Source of the DNA: Paenibacillus endophyticus
Lineage (GTDB): Bacteria > Bacillota > Bacilli > Paenibacillales > Paenibacillaceae
Assembly: GCF_014192395.1 (NCBI RefSeq)
Contig: NZ_JACHXW010000026.1
Location: 1-64,000, forward strand
DNA length: 64,000 nucleotides
Direction: 5' to 3'
Numbering within the stretch: position 1 is the first letter of the stretch; each line of letters opens with the position of its first letter. Below are positions 51,819 to 61,058 of the stretch, piece after piece. Made by a program: the position numbers and the translations under genes. Under the pieces are notes generated by a model. It worked only from the letters and a program-made list of their open reading frames with translations. It searched no databases and was not told the DNA's origin.

Positions 51819-53675
51819 TTGCCCGCCATTCTCCGCAAAATAACGAGTGCCTATAAACGATCCGTTCAAATTCGTTTAACGAGCTACTTTCTGATCATCC
51901 TCGTCCCACTTGTTGCTGTCAGCATCTTTGCCAGCCTCCGCTCCGAACAGATCCTGGAGCGAAAGGTGAATGAACAAACCAGAATCGCTTTATCATCAGC
52001 CATGGAAGCAATCGATATGACAATGAATAACATCGAAAATATGTCCATGGCATTGGCAACGGATACGAATCTGAATGAGCTGCTGAGCCGTGAAAATTCT
52101 CACTTGACGGCTGATATGACAATGGATTTTAACAAAGTGCTTAACCAGCTTTCCAATATGAATTCGGTCAACAATTATTTAACGCAATTTTCTATTTTTC
52201 ATGCCTATTCCGAAACTGTTCTCTCCTCCAGATACGGGGGGAGAAGAATGGATGGGCTGCGGAACCAACCCTGGTATGACGAATTGCTGAATTCCGGTGG
52301 TAAACGACTACTCTTAATTCCGCGCGCGGACGAATTCGATTCCTATCAACAATTGGACCAAACCTTTCAGCCCGGATACGTGACGTTGATGCTGGCGATG
52401 GATCCGTTCAAGCCTGATGTCCGTAAACATGTATTAATGATTACGCTTTCGTCCAGCCATCTTCAGAAACATCTTGATACACTTGTGCACGCCAATAACG
52501 CGAGCGTTTATCTAATGAACTCAGATAACCGCTTGATTGCGGGAACAAACCCCGATGTAACGCCACCGCAATGGACAACGGGATCTGACTATACGGTGAA
52601 TCGCCAATCGGGGCAGAGCGGCGATCCTGAAATGCTGGTGCGTTACCGATCCGCAGTGTCAGGCTGGACGATTATGATGGTGAAACCAGCTTCTGCGATG
52701 TATGCCGAGATCAACCAATTACGGACATTTATGTACGTTATCATCAGCATGAGCTTTCTATTGTCACTCGTTATCTCTTGGGTCGTCTACCAAGGCATTG
52801 CTTCGCCTCTACGCACGCTTGCATACGGCATGAAGCAGGTGCGAATCGGTCAATTGAATACGAATCTGCCGCATAGGCGGGAGGACGAGTTCGGCTATTT
52901 AATGCAGTCATTTAACGAAATGGCATTGGAGCAAAAACATTTGATTAAAAACAATTATGAGCAGCAGCTGCTGCGGCTGAATGCCGAGCTACGCGTCATG
53001 CAGTCGCAGATTAATCCGCATTTTCTGTATAATACGCTGGATTCCATTTATAGCATGGCGGAAAATTACGAAGCGGAAGAGATCACGGAGATGGTTCTGA
53101 ATCTATCAAAATTTTTCAGATTAAGCCTTAGCAAAGGACAAGACGAGTTTACGGTTGCAGAAACGATCGAGCATCTTCAGTATTATCTGACCGTCCAGCG
53201 CATACGGTTCATCGACAAGCTGTCCGTGTCTGTTCAAATAGACGAAGCCAGCAAGTCGTGTCTCGTTTTAAAGCTGCTGCTTCAGCCAATTGTAGAGAAT
53301 GCCATTCTGCATGGTTTGGAGCAAAAGAAAAAGGATGGCCATGTCAAAATCGACTGCCGCGTGGAGCAGGGAAAGCTGCGCCTGGAGGTTTCCGATAACG
53401 GAAAAGGCATCAGCTTGGAGAGGCTTGGCTATATTAGGGATGAGCTCTCCAGGCTCTCGCTTCATGCGGACAAGGTTTGGGAGCATGAAATACGCAGACA
53501 TGATTTATACGGATTATGGAACGTGAAAGCAAGACTTAAGCTGTATTACGGTGACCCTGCCGAATTGACCATTGATAGTATCGAGAACGAAGGAACGACC
53601 GTCGTATTATGGATCCCCATTGGGGGTGCCTATGAATCCCGTGATCGTGGAAGACGAGCTTCGGCTGCTGAATAA
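51819..53675 (+). CDS. YesM-type sensor histidine kinase, operon 3
   Basis: 618 residues. Membrane helices at about 24-44 (SYFLIILVPLVAVSIFASL) and 305-325 (TFMYVIISMSFLLSLVISWV) flank a dCache-like sensor, followed by a HAMP domain (IASPLRTLAYGMKQVRIGQL). The HisKA_4 motif INPHFLYNTLDSIYSM holds His401. ATPase motifs: LLLQPIVENAILHGLEQ, VSDNGKGISLE, YGLWNVKARLKLYYG. Start TTG at 51819 with ggagg 10 nt upstream. Its 3' end overlaps the start of a response regulator gene that is cut off after 27 codons, so the kinase has no intact partner here. Confidence 0.92.
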   Translation: MPAILRKITSAYKRSVQIRLTSYFLIILVPLVAVSIFASLRSEQILERKVNEQTRIALSSAMEAIDMTMNNIENMSMALATDTNLNELLSRENSHLTADMTMDFNKVLNQLSNMNSVNNYLTQFSIFHAYSETVLSSRYGGRRMDGLRNQPWYDELLNSGGKRLLLIPRADEFDSYQQLDQTFQPGYVTLMLAMDPFKPDVRKHVLMITLSSSHLQKHLDTLVHANNASVYLMNSDNRLIAGTNPDVTPPQWTTGSDYTVNRQSGQSGDPEMLVRYRSAVSGWTIMMVKPASAMYAEINQLRTFMYVIISMSFLLSLVISWVVYQGIASPLRTLAYGMKQVRIGQLNTNLPHRREDEFGYLMQSFNEMALEQKHLIKNNYEQQLLRLNAELRVMQSQINPHFLYNTLDSIYSMAENYEAEEITEMVLNLSKFFRLSLSKGQDEFTVAETIEHLQYYLTVQRIRFIDKLSVSVQIDEASKSCLVLKLLLQPIVENAILHGLEQKKKDGHVKIDCRVEQGKLRLEVSDNGKGISLERLGYIRDELSRLSLHADKVWEHEIRRHDLYGLWNVKARLKLYYGDPAELTIDSIENEGTTVVLWIPIGGAYESRDRGRRASAAE

Positions 53676-53715
53676 CCTCGCGTGCCGCGTCAAAAACAAC
53701 CGAAATCGTTCTTAA
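53632..53715 (+). pseudogene. YesN-type response regulator, only the first 27 residues
   Basis: ATG at 53632, overlapping the kinase gene as is normal for YesM/YesN pairs, encodes MNPVIVEDELRLLNNLACRV then KNNRNRS and stops. VIVEDELRLLNNL is the beginning of a receiver domain, with the acidic E-D-E pair. About 500 residues, including the phosphoacceptor and the AraC domain, are missing. A very strong terminator follows at 53718. The join looks like a deletion between the receiver start and downstream sequence. Confidence 0.75.
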
Positions 53716-53717
53716 TT

Positions 53718-53758
53718 AAAAAGGATCCAGCAGCAATCGATGCTGCTGGATCCTTTTT
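53718..53758 (+). terminator. Strong terminator of importer operon 3
   Basis: An 18-bp perfect stem: aaaaaggatccagcagca at 53718-53735 pairs with the sequence at 53741-53758 around atcga, which ends in the T-run. Confidence 0.9.
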
Positions 53759-53779
53759 ATGCTGTCGTCCGCAGCGATT

Positions 53780-53845
53780 GTCAAAAAAGTACCGATTGAA
53801 AGTCAAATCCCTCCTCTATGATTCAAAGGAGTATAGGTTAATAAT
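53780..53845 (+). promoter_or_regulatory. 48-bp activator element and -10 of the lyase gene
   Basis: gtcaaaaaagtaccgattga starts a block matching 48067-48114 at 40 of 48 positions. aataat at 53840-53845 lies 60 nt after the motif start, the same spacing as in the importer promoter. Confidence 0.6.
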
Positions 53846-53937
53846 GGATACCAATAGAGAGATGGAGTTTGCAAGATATCATCGGCTACGGGTCTAATGA
53901 TAGGCCAATATATAATTAGGAAGAAAGGTGTGAAGGA

Positions 53938-56900
53938 ATGAAAAAATTCGTAAGTTTATTAATGGTCTTGGCATTGTTCATCGGCAATATCCCCTTGCTG
54001 TCGCCAAGCCGCGTATCGGCGGCCGAGGCGGGGCTCATTAATGGCGGCTTCGAGAACGGCCTGACCGGTTGGAAGCAGAATATCGGCACGACCGGCGTCT
54101 CTGCCAGTACGGAGCAGAAGGTATCCGGAAACGAGAGTCTGAAGGTTGTGGATGCCAGCGCGGGCACGACGATCGCTGTAGAGAGCGACAAACAAGCTGC
54201 AGCCGGGGGGCATCTCTACTCGGTGACGGGCGCCGTCTACCTGGAATCGGGCACGACGAACGTCCAGCTTCGCTTTTATGACGAATCGAACACGCTCGTC
54301 GGGACGCCTCCGTCCTCCTACGTAGCCACGCCGCTGAATGCCTGGACGAGCTTCAACGTAACTTCCGAAGCGCCGGAGAATGCCGCTAAGTGGAGCGTGT
54401 ATGTGAATACCGGAAATTCGAACACCGGAACGAGTTATTACGACGATCTTCAGGTTTCTGAAAGCGCATTCTCCGCGCTGCCGATCGAGGATTCTTTCGA
54501 CGGCGATGCCATCGGTTCGTCGCCGAGCGCCTACACGGTTGGCGGCCTTGGACTTGTCTCGGTGACGGATACGCCAGGGGAAGGCAACAAGAGCTTGACG
54601 CTGCGGGATCAGCAAGCGTCAACAGCGGGCGTCTCCGCAATCCGACCGATTCACTCGTTTACAAGCGGCAGGTATGAGCTGGAGACGCGGTTTCTGTACG
54701 TTCCCGATGGTTCGGGAGCGGGCAACCAGCTTGCCTTTAATATAAATCTGTTGGGGAAAAACGAAAGCGGGGCGTTGCTGCCCGGGGCTCAAATCAAAAT
54801 TCTGAACAATGGCGGCGCCAAGGTCATAAGCGGCGCGGGCAACGCCGACCTGCCGAACGGCAACGGCTCGCTGGCAACAAACAAATGGTATACGATTCGA
54901 ATTGCGGTCAACATGGACAGCAAAACGTACGACGTGTATATGACAAGCGACGCGATCGAACCCGGTACTTATATCAAGCCGCCGGCCATCCGCGTCGACG
55001 AGCATACAGCCGTTCTACTGAATCGCCCCTTTGTCACAAGCGGGCTCGTCAGCCTGAATCGGATTCAACTGGAAACGCTGGATAAAGCGGGTGCGGTTCA
55101 CTTTGACCGCATGGATCTCTTTCGGATGCATGGCGTGAGCGGCATGGTCCGAGATGCGGAGGGTGAGGGGCTGGCCGGCGCCACCGTAAAAGTGTACGCC
55201 GCGAGCGATGCCGACTTTATTTACGCGCTCGATAGCGCGGCAACGGGTGCGGACGGTTTCTATACGTTCCAAAAGGCGGTCAATGACGGCAACTACGTGC
55301 TGCGGGCGTCCATGCCGGGATATGCGACCGTCTCTCAACCGCTGACGGCGTCGGAGGCCGGACTTACCGACACCGATCTGGTTCTAGGTGAATCGGAAGC
55401 GGCTCTTCGCGCGGTCGGCGGAAAGGTGGTCGCGGCAGGCACCGGTCAACCTGTTGCTGGCGCAGAGATTCGGTTATACGATGACACTTTGTCCTCTCAA
55501 TACGGTATCGCCACGACTGGGGCTGACGGAACGTTTGCCATCGATGCGGAAGTATACGACGGCAGGTACATGCTCAAAGCCGAACACGACGGGTACGTAA
55601 CGACGACCTGGCCTGTCGCGGTATGGGAATCGGACATGACGGATGAGACGGTCGCGATGCCGGCGAAGTCGGCCGCGGTCACTGCTGACACGGTCGTCAA
55701 GCCACCGCAGGGCGTACATCCCCGGCTGTACGTCAGGGCAGCCGATATCCCGCAGCTAAAGGCCAAACTGGCGGATCCCACGATGCAAACGGTATGGAAT
55801 GCCGTGCTCGCCAACAGCGATAACGCCTCGTTTACGGTTAGCAGCGGCACGACCTTGGAGCTTGAAACATATCCGTTTCCCGACGCGCAGCAGGCGCGAT
55901 ATGTCCGGATCATAGGCAAAGGGAACAACGGCGGCTCTTCGGCCCCCTGGAACTCGATCACGGAAGCGAAAATATTCGGCGAGCCGCAAGGCGGCGGATA
56001 TGCCGACCTGCCCGTGCAGTCGTCGACATGGAGCGCCGCGCAGGACAGCGACCACGAAGGCCCGAAGACGCTGGACGGGGACTTCAATACGTACTGGACG
56101 TCTGAAGGCGCGGGGCAATGGATCAAGTACGACTTGGGCTCCGTACAGCAGGTGCATGCGGTAGCACTGGCATTCTTCAAGGGCAACGTCCGCAATACGT
56201 TTTTTGACGTAGACGTATCGACGGACGGTCAAGCATGGACGCGTCTCGATCTGGAGACGGGAGACCGTCCAGAAGGCTGGCTGCCCCCAATTAAAGGCGA
56301 CTCGAAGACGAACTACATTCGAGGCGTACGCCAGGCGATCGAAGCTGCGGCGCTGCGTTATCTCGTGCAAGAAGATGAGGCGCAGGGCGAGCGCGCCGTG
56401 TCGATGGTCAAAAACTTCCTGGGAACCGTCGACTTCACGCCGGTCGAACAATACCATCAGGTCGGAGATACGCTCAACGCGGCTGCCATCGTCTACGATT
56501 GGTGCTTCCCGCTCATGGACGATCAGGAGCGGACGTATATCATCGCCAAGATGAAGCTGCTTGCGGAGGATTTGGAGATGGGCTATCCGCCGCAGCCGAA
56601 GGTGCCTGCAATTGAGAGTCATTACAGCGAAGACCAATTATTGAAAAACCTGCTCGCAGCCGGCGTCGCCGTATACGACGAGGATCCGGAGCACGAAATC
56701 TACAACTACGCTGCTGTTATGCTCATGAACCAATTCGTGCCCGTTCGTAATTTTTGGTACGAATCCAGCATGCATCATCAGGGCGACTCTTACGGCATGC
56801 AAGGTCGATACGAACCGGAGCTGTGGGCGCAGATTATCATGCGGAAGATGGGAGCCGGAGATATTTTCACCGAAGCCCAGGGCGACGTCCTGATGCGCGC

Positions 56901-59301
56901 GATATATACCCGCAGGCCGGACGGACAGCTCCTCCGCGACGGCGATTCCTATCAGGATGTTTACACGCCCGTAAACCAGACATGGAAATACGTGAAGGAG
57001 TCCATGCTCGCTTCTTATTTGTATGACAATCCTTATGTTCGCGATATGTTCCAAGGCGAATACGTGCCGGGATCAATTGATCCGGTCGCCGAGATGCTGT
57101 TCGTCAATCCGGATTTGGCTTCCAGTCCAGTCGATGAACTGCCGCTGACCAAGTACTTTGGCTCGCCGATGGGCTCGATGATCGCGCGCACGGGCTGGGA
57201 CAATCCGACTGCCATCAACAAAAATTCGTCATCCGTCGTCGCGGAGATGAAAATCGGCGGCTATTGGTTCGGCAACCATCAGCACTTGGATATGGGCAGC
57301 TTTCAGCTGTATTATCAAGGCTCGCTCGCGCTGGACAGCGGTATGTACGAGGGTCTGCCTGCCCCGGGAGCCAAGTCCGAGTCCTATATGAGCGGCCATG
57401 ACCGGAACTACTACAAGCGAACAATCGCGCATAATTCCATGCTCATCTACGATCCGGCAGAGGTCCCTGTCTATCGCGGCCAATCGCTGTTGAACGACGG
57501 CGGACAGCTATGGGCCAATGGCTCGGGCTCTTATGCCGAAGCCTGGTCGCTCGAGGAACTGGCGGGCAAAGACTACGCCCGCGCCAAGGTCGTCGGGCAG
57601 GCATACGGCGGCGGATCGGATCCGCTTGCGCCAGAATACAGCTATATCAAAGGCGATCTGACACATGCTTATTCGGACAAAGTCAAGCAGTTCGAACGCT
57701 CAATGATGTTCCTGAATCTGAAGGACGCCGATCATCCCGCCGCGATGGTCGTCTTCGACAAGGTCGTCTCTTCGAATCCGAACTTCAAGAAGACATGGCT
57801 GATGCATACGGAAGAGGAACCTGTTGTGGACGGCACTATCACGACGGTGACGAGAAGCGATAGCGGATACTCCGGCAAGCTGGTCAACGAGACGCTGCTG
57901 CCGCTCGCGGACAATCTGAACATTGAAAAGGTAGGCGGGCCGGGCCATGAATTCGAAACGGGCGGAACGAACTATCCGCGTATTCCTTCAGGCAGGCCTG
58001 AATTTAACACGATTGAGGCGGGCGCATGGCGCGTGGAAGTATCGCCAGAAGCGCATGCGGAGACTGACTACTTCCTGAACGTTATGCAGGTGATGAACGA
58101 TGGAGAAACGACGGTTCTGCCGAGCCAGCGACTGGACGCCAACCTGATGACCGGCGTTCAAATCGCGGACAGAGCAGTCTGGTTCAGCAAGAGCGGCCAG
58201 CGCTTAAACGAATCGGTGACGTTGTCCGTCTACGGTTCTCAGGCGGACATAACGGTAACCGTAGCCGATATGCACGCGGGGAACTGGGAAATTTCGATGC
58301 CCGGTCAAGCCGACCGAACAGGCGTAGTGAGCGAAGAAGGCGGCGTGCTGTCATTCGCGGCACCTGCCGGGACGTATACGCTGACGCCTGTCGGTGATAA
58401 GCCGGAGGACGAGTATTCCGTTGTTTATAGCGGAAATGGCCATACGGGAGGAACGGTGCCCTCGGATAGCCATAAGTATTTGCCTGGCGCCGCGGTAACA
58501 ATAGCAGGGAACTCTGGAAACCTAGTAAGAGAAGGTTACGCATTTACGGGTTGGAATACGGCGACGGACGGCAGCGGGACGAAGCACGTGGCCGGCGCGA
58601 CGTTTAGTATGGGTTCGGCAAACGTGACACTGCACGCGCAGTGGGAGAAGAACCCGCCGGTAGATCCTCCGGTGAACCCTCCGGTAAACCCGCCAGCGAA
58701 TCCACCGACAGACACGCCGGTCAATCCTCCGGTAACTCCGCCGCCAACTAATCCTTCAGAGATCGAATTTAGTGATATTTCGGGACACTGGGCGGAGGCT
58801 GGCATTAAGCGAGCGATAAGCGTCGGAATCGTAAAAGGTTATTCCGATGAAACCTTTAAACCCGGCAATAAGGTGACACGCGCGGAATTCACGGTCATGC
58901 TAATGAACGCGTTGAAGCCGCAAGCGGAGGGAGCGGCACTTCAGTTAACCGATCTAGAGAAGATTGGCAACTGGGCGCAGAAAGCCGTGGCACAAGCAAT
59001 CGATCTTGGAATTATTACAGGCTATGAAGACGGCAGTTTCCGCCCTAATGCCGTAATTACCCGTGCAGAGATGGCAGCTATGCTTACTAAAGCAATGGGT
59101 CTCCCAATCGAAGCGAATGCGCCAACAGGCTTTGCGGACGACAAGAACATTCCGGCTTGGGCAAAAGACGCAGTTGCCGCCTTGAAGAAAGCCGGGATCA
59201 TCCAAGGGAAAGGAGCGAATTATTTCGATCCTCAAGACTCTGCGACTCGAGCCGAGGCGGTTACCGTTTTGCTTAAATTTTTGGATCGAAAAAGCAGCTA
59301 A
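53938..59301 (+). CDS. SLH-anchored heparinase II/III-like polysaccharide lyase
   Basis: 1,787 residues. Signal peptide 1-28. CBM4/9-like module 30-180; concanavalin-like module 186-398; two carboxypeptidase-regulatory-like beta domains (399-486: GVSGMVRDAEGEGLAGATVK; 491-575). The lyase region (588-1488) begins HPRLYVRAADIPQLKAKL. An F5/8C-like domain is inserted at 642-783, before the alpha/alpha toroid resumes. SMHHQGDSYGMQGRY (about 943-957) and FGNHQHLDMGSFQLYY (about 1111-1126) carry the His/Tyr residues expected of heparinase-II-like lyases. An InlB/Listeria-Bacteroides repeat (1492-1571), a Pro-rich linker and three SLH domains (1610-1785) end the protein. It would cut a uronic-acid polysaccharide at the cell wall; the exact family (PL12/15/21) and substrate are open. 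Confidence 0.87.
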   Translation: MKKFVSLLMVLALFIGNIPLLSPSRVSAAEAGLINGGFENGLTGWKQNIGTTGVSASTEQKVSGNESLKVVDASAGTTIAVESDKQAAAGGHLYSVTGAVYLESGTTNVQLRFYDESNTLVGTPPSSYVATPLNAWTSFNVTSEAPENAAKWSVYVNTGNSNTGTSYYDDLQVSESAFSALPIEDSFDGDAIGSSPSAYTVGGLGLVSVTDTPGEGNKSLTLRDQQASTAGVSAIRPIHSFTSGRYELETRFLYVPDGSGAGNQLAFNINLLGKNESGALLPGAQIKILNNGGAKVISGAGNADLPNGNGSLATNKWYTIRIAVNMDSKTYDVYMTSDAIEPGTYIKPPAIRVDEHTAVLLNRPFVTSGLVSLNRIQLETLDKAGAVHFDRMDLFRMHGVSGMVRDAEGEGLAGATVKVYAASDADFIYALDSAATGADGFYTFQKAVNDGNYVLRASMPGYATVSQPLTASEAGLTDTDLVLGESEAALRAVGGKVVAAGTGQPVAGAEIRLYDDTLSSQYGIATTGADGTFAIDAEVYDGRYMLKAEHDGYVTTTWPVAVWESDMTDETVAMPAKSAAVTADTVVKPPQGVHPRLYVRAADIPQLKAKLADPTMQTVWNAVLANSDNASFTVSSGTTLELETYPFPDAQQARYVRIIGKGNNGGSSAPWNSITEAKIFGEPQGGGYADLPVQSSTWSAAQDSDHEGPKTLDGDFNTYWTSEGAGQWIKYDLGSVQQVHAVALAFFKGNVRNTFFDVDVSTDGQAWTRLDLETGDRPEGWLPPIKGDSKTNYIRGVRQAIEAAALRYLVQEDEAQGERAVSMVKNFLGTVDFTPVEQYHQVGDTLNAAAIVYDWCFPLMDDQERTYIIAKMKLLAEDLEMGYPPQPKVPAIESHYSEDQLLKNLLAAGVAVYDEDPEHEIYNYAAVMLMNQFVPVRNFWYESSMHHQGDSYGMQGRYEPELWAQIIMRKMGAGDIFTEAQGDVLMRAIYTRRPDGQLLRDGDSYQDVYTPVNQTWKYVKESMLASYLYDNPYVRDMFQGEYVPGSIDPVAEMLFVNPDLASSPVDELPLTKYFGSPMGSMIARTGWDNPTAINKNSSSVVAEMKIGGYWFGNHQHLDMGSFQLYYQGSLALDSGMYEGLPAPGAKSESYMSGHDRNYYKRTIAHNSMLIYDPAEVPVYRGQSLLNDGGQLWANGSGSYAEAWSLEELAGKDYARAKVVGQAYGGGSDPLAPEYSYIKGDLTHAYSDKVKQFERSMMFLNLKDADHPAAMVVFDKVVSSNPNFKKTWLMHTEEEPVVDGTITTVTRSDSGYSGKLVNETLLPLADNLNIEKVGGPGHEFETGGTNYPRIPSGRPEFNTIEAGAWRVEVSPEAHAETDYFLNVMQVMNDGETTVLPSQRLDANLMTGVQIADRAVWFSKSGQRLNESVTLSVYGSQADITVTVADMHAGNWEISMPGQADRTGVVSEEGGVLSFAAPAGTYTLTPVGDKPEDEYSVVYSGNGHTGGTVPSDSHKYLPGAAVTIAGNSGNLVREGYAFTGWNTATDGSGTKHVAGATFSMGSANVTLHAQWEKNPPVDPPVNPPVNPPANPPTDTPVNPPVTPPPTNPSEIEFSDISGHWAEAGIKRAISVGIVKGYSDETFKPGNKVTRAEFTVMLMNALKPQAEGAALQLTDLEKIGNWAQKAVAQAIDLGIITGYEDGSFRPNAVITRAEMAAMLTKAMGLPIEANAPTGFADDKNIPAWAKDAVAALKKAGIIQGKGANYFDPQDSATRAEAVTVLLKFLDRKSS

Positions 59302-59342
59302 AAGAATGTCTTAGCGACAGATAAGTTCATTATGGAAAAAAG

Positions 59343-59374
59343 GAGTTGTCTCATAAATGAGGCAACTCTTTTTT
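59343..59374 (+). terminator. Terminator of the lyase gene
   Basis: gagttgtctcat pairs with atgaggcaactc (one G-U), followed by six T residues. Confidence 0.85.
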
Positions 59375-59789
59375 GGGGTATGCCTAGCATGGCGTCATCT
59401 AAAGGGTGAGTTGCTCCTCGGCAACAATCGGATAACCTGCGCAGCCGTCAACGACATATTGAAGGACCTTCATCTCCCGATTGTGAATAGCCCAACAATT
59501 CATATAATCTCGTCAAGGTTGGGTAAGAGTAATAACTCCAATGTGGGATGATTACATTGTTACACCAGGTCTTGTGAGGATAATGATCGAATGGTGCTTG
59601 TTTCGGAAGGATCAACTGACTTTTGTTGATTGGGAAAGCAACCTAACTTAATCTGTAGCATCTTAACTGATTAAGCTAACGGCAGGTTAGTTCCAATTAA
59701 AGGAAAATGAATTTATATAGCGAATAGTGCTGTATGAGAGATTGAGGCACACTTTTGCCCTCATAGATTTCGTCATACTTATACGTTTA
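59375..59789. other. Intergenic stretch
   Basis: No convincing gene. A partial flank of the dispersed repeat (gctaacggcaggttag) is at 59684-59699. A 64-codon frame that starts inside the terminator hairpin has no features. Confidence 0.4.
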
Positions 59790-59873
59790 GCTAACGAACG
59801 CTAGTTCAATAAAAACACGGAAGCAGCCGACCACAATGATCGGCTGCTTCATTACGCAAACAGGAAGGATAGC
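59790..59873 (+). repeat. Dispersed hairpin repeat, copy 3
   Basis: Flank gctaacgaacgctagttcaa, spacer taaaaacac, hairpin gaagcagccga/tcggctgcttc around ccacaatga, right flank attacgcaaacaggaaggat. The 34 bases around the hairpin are identical to copy 4 at 62736. Confidence 0.85.
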
Positions 59874-59959
59874 TCAAGCGGTCTCGGTGGTTCTGTGTAC
59901 CTGCGAGTATGGATTTCGTTACACCGGCAGCAGCAGTTTTGCTATTTGCGCATCAAGTA

Positions 59960-59989
59960 AAGAAAGGACAAGGGGTCCAGTCCTTTCTT
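59960..59989 (-). terminator. Terminator of the aldo/keto reductase gene
   Basis: aagaaaggac and gtcctttctt form a 10-bp stem. On the minus strand it is followed by tacttg, only mildly T-rich. Confidence 0.45.
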
Positions 59990-60034
59990 AATAGACGAGT
60001 GTATAAGCGTGAAAAAATTTTTTTCGATCAAGGT

Positions 60035-60886
60035 TTACAGATCGACTTTCAAGGTGCCCAGCATTTTGGCGAATTTCGGATCGTGGTAGGATAAAAAAAG
60101 ACTTTCCCGTGTATCGAGGGAGGAGATCTGTTCCATATCGTCTGCGCTCAATTCAAAATTGAAAATGTCGAAGTTTTCGACGATTCGCTCTTTTCTCACC
60201 GATTTTGGAATAACAACGACTTCACGCTGAACAAGCCAGCGCAGCGCGACCTGTGCGGCGGACTTGTTGTGTTTTTCTGCTATAGAAGCCAGCACTTCGT
60301 TGCCGAACATGTTGTTGAGTCCTTCAGCAAACGGCGCCCACGACTGGTGCTGCACTCCCTGCTCTTTCATAAAAGCGGCACTCTCGATCTGCTGGTAGAA
60401 CGGGTGCGTTTCAACTTGGTTGACGGCAGGTACAATTTCGTTATGTACGATGAGATCCATTAGACGATCTGGCAGGAAGTTGCTGACACCGATCGCCTTG
60501 ATCTTGCCTTCGCGGTACAGGTCTTCCATCGCACGCCAAGCGCCGTAGTAATCGCCGAAAGGCTGGTGTATAAGGTATAGATCGAGATAGTCGAGCTGCA
60601 GTTTCTTCAAGGATTTGGAAAACGCCAACTTCGCACTCTCGTAGCCGGCATCCTGAACCCATAGCTTCGTCGTGATGAACAGCTGCTCACGAGGTACGCC
60701 GCTGCGCTTTATCGCGCGTCCGACCGCTTCCTCATTCAGATAACCGGCGGCGGTGTCGATCAGTCGGTAACCGGCCATCAGCGCTTCATATACCGCGTTT
60801 TCACATTCTTCAGCATCGGGAACCTGGTAGACACCGAAGCCGATGATCGGCATTTTCACTCCGTTGTTCAATGTTACGTTTTGCAT
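60035..60886 (-). CDS. Aldo/keto reductase
   Basis: 283 residues, complete. The catalytic tetrad is readable: Asp44 and Tyr49 (LIDTAAGYLNEEAVG), Lys74 (FITTKLWV) and His107 (LYLIHQPFGD). VIPKSVRKERIVEN is the NADPH-binding C-terminal motif. AKR5-like NADPH-dependent reductase of aldehydes and ketones, cytoplasmic. ATG 60886 has taggaggag upstream. It is divergent from a MerR-type regulator and carries a MerR-style promoter between the two genes, so it is probably induced by a reactive aldehyde. Confidence 0.93.
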   Translation of the reverse strand: MQNVTLNNGVKMPIIGFGVYQVPDAEECENAVYEALMAGYRLIDTAAGYLNEEAVGRAIKRSGVPREQLFITTKLWVQDAGYESAKLAFSKSLKKLQLDYLDLYLIHQPFGDYYGAWRAMEDLYREGKIKAIGVSNFLPDRLMDLIVHNEIVPAVNQVETHPFYQQIESAAFMKEQGVQHQSWAPFAEGLNNMFGNEVLASIAEKHNKSAAQVALRWLVQREVVVIPKSVRKERIVENFDIFNFELSADDMEQISSLDTRESLFLSYHDPKFAKMLGTLKVDL

Positions 60887-60990
60887 ATTAACTCCTCCTA
60901 GAGCTCAAATGTATAACGGCAAACGACGCGTATTTAGGGAATCGGGCACTGCAGCGATGATTCCACTTACGGTCGAATTGCATTACAATA

Positions 60991-61021
60991 AGCTTAGAAC
61001 CTTCGTGTTACACGAAGTCAA
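60991..61021 (-). promoter_or_regulatory. MerR-type promoter of the aldo/keto reductase
   Basis: On the minus strand: -35 ttgact, a 19-bp spacer and a -10 candidate taagct. The spacer is overlapped by the perfect 17-bp palindrome cttcgtgttacacgaag (61001-61017). An over-long spacer with a dyad is the signature of MerR-activated promoters. Confidence 0.6.
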
Positions 61022-61058
61022 GCCGTCTTCAAACATTTATTTTCAAGGAGGGTTTCAA

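Noticed and set aside
59357..59551. 64-codon plus-strand frame
   Set aside because: Starts inside the terminator hairpin of the lyase gene; no domain.
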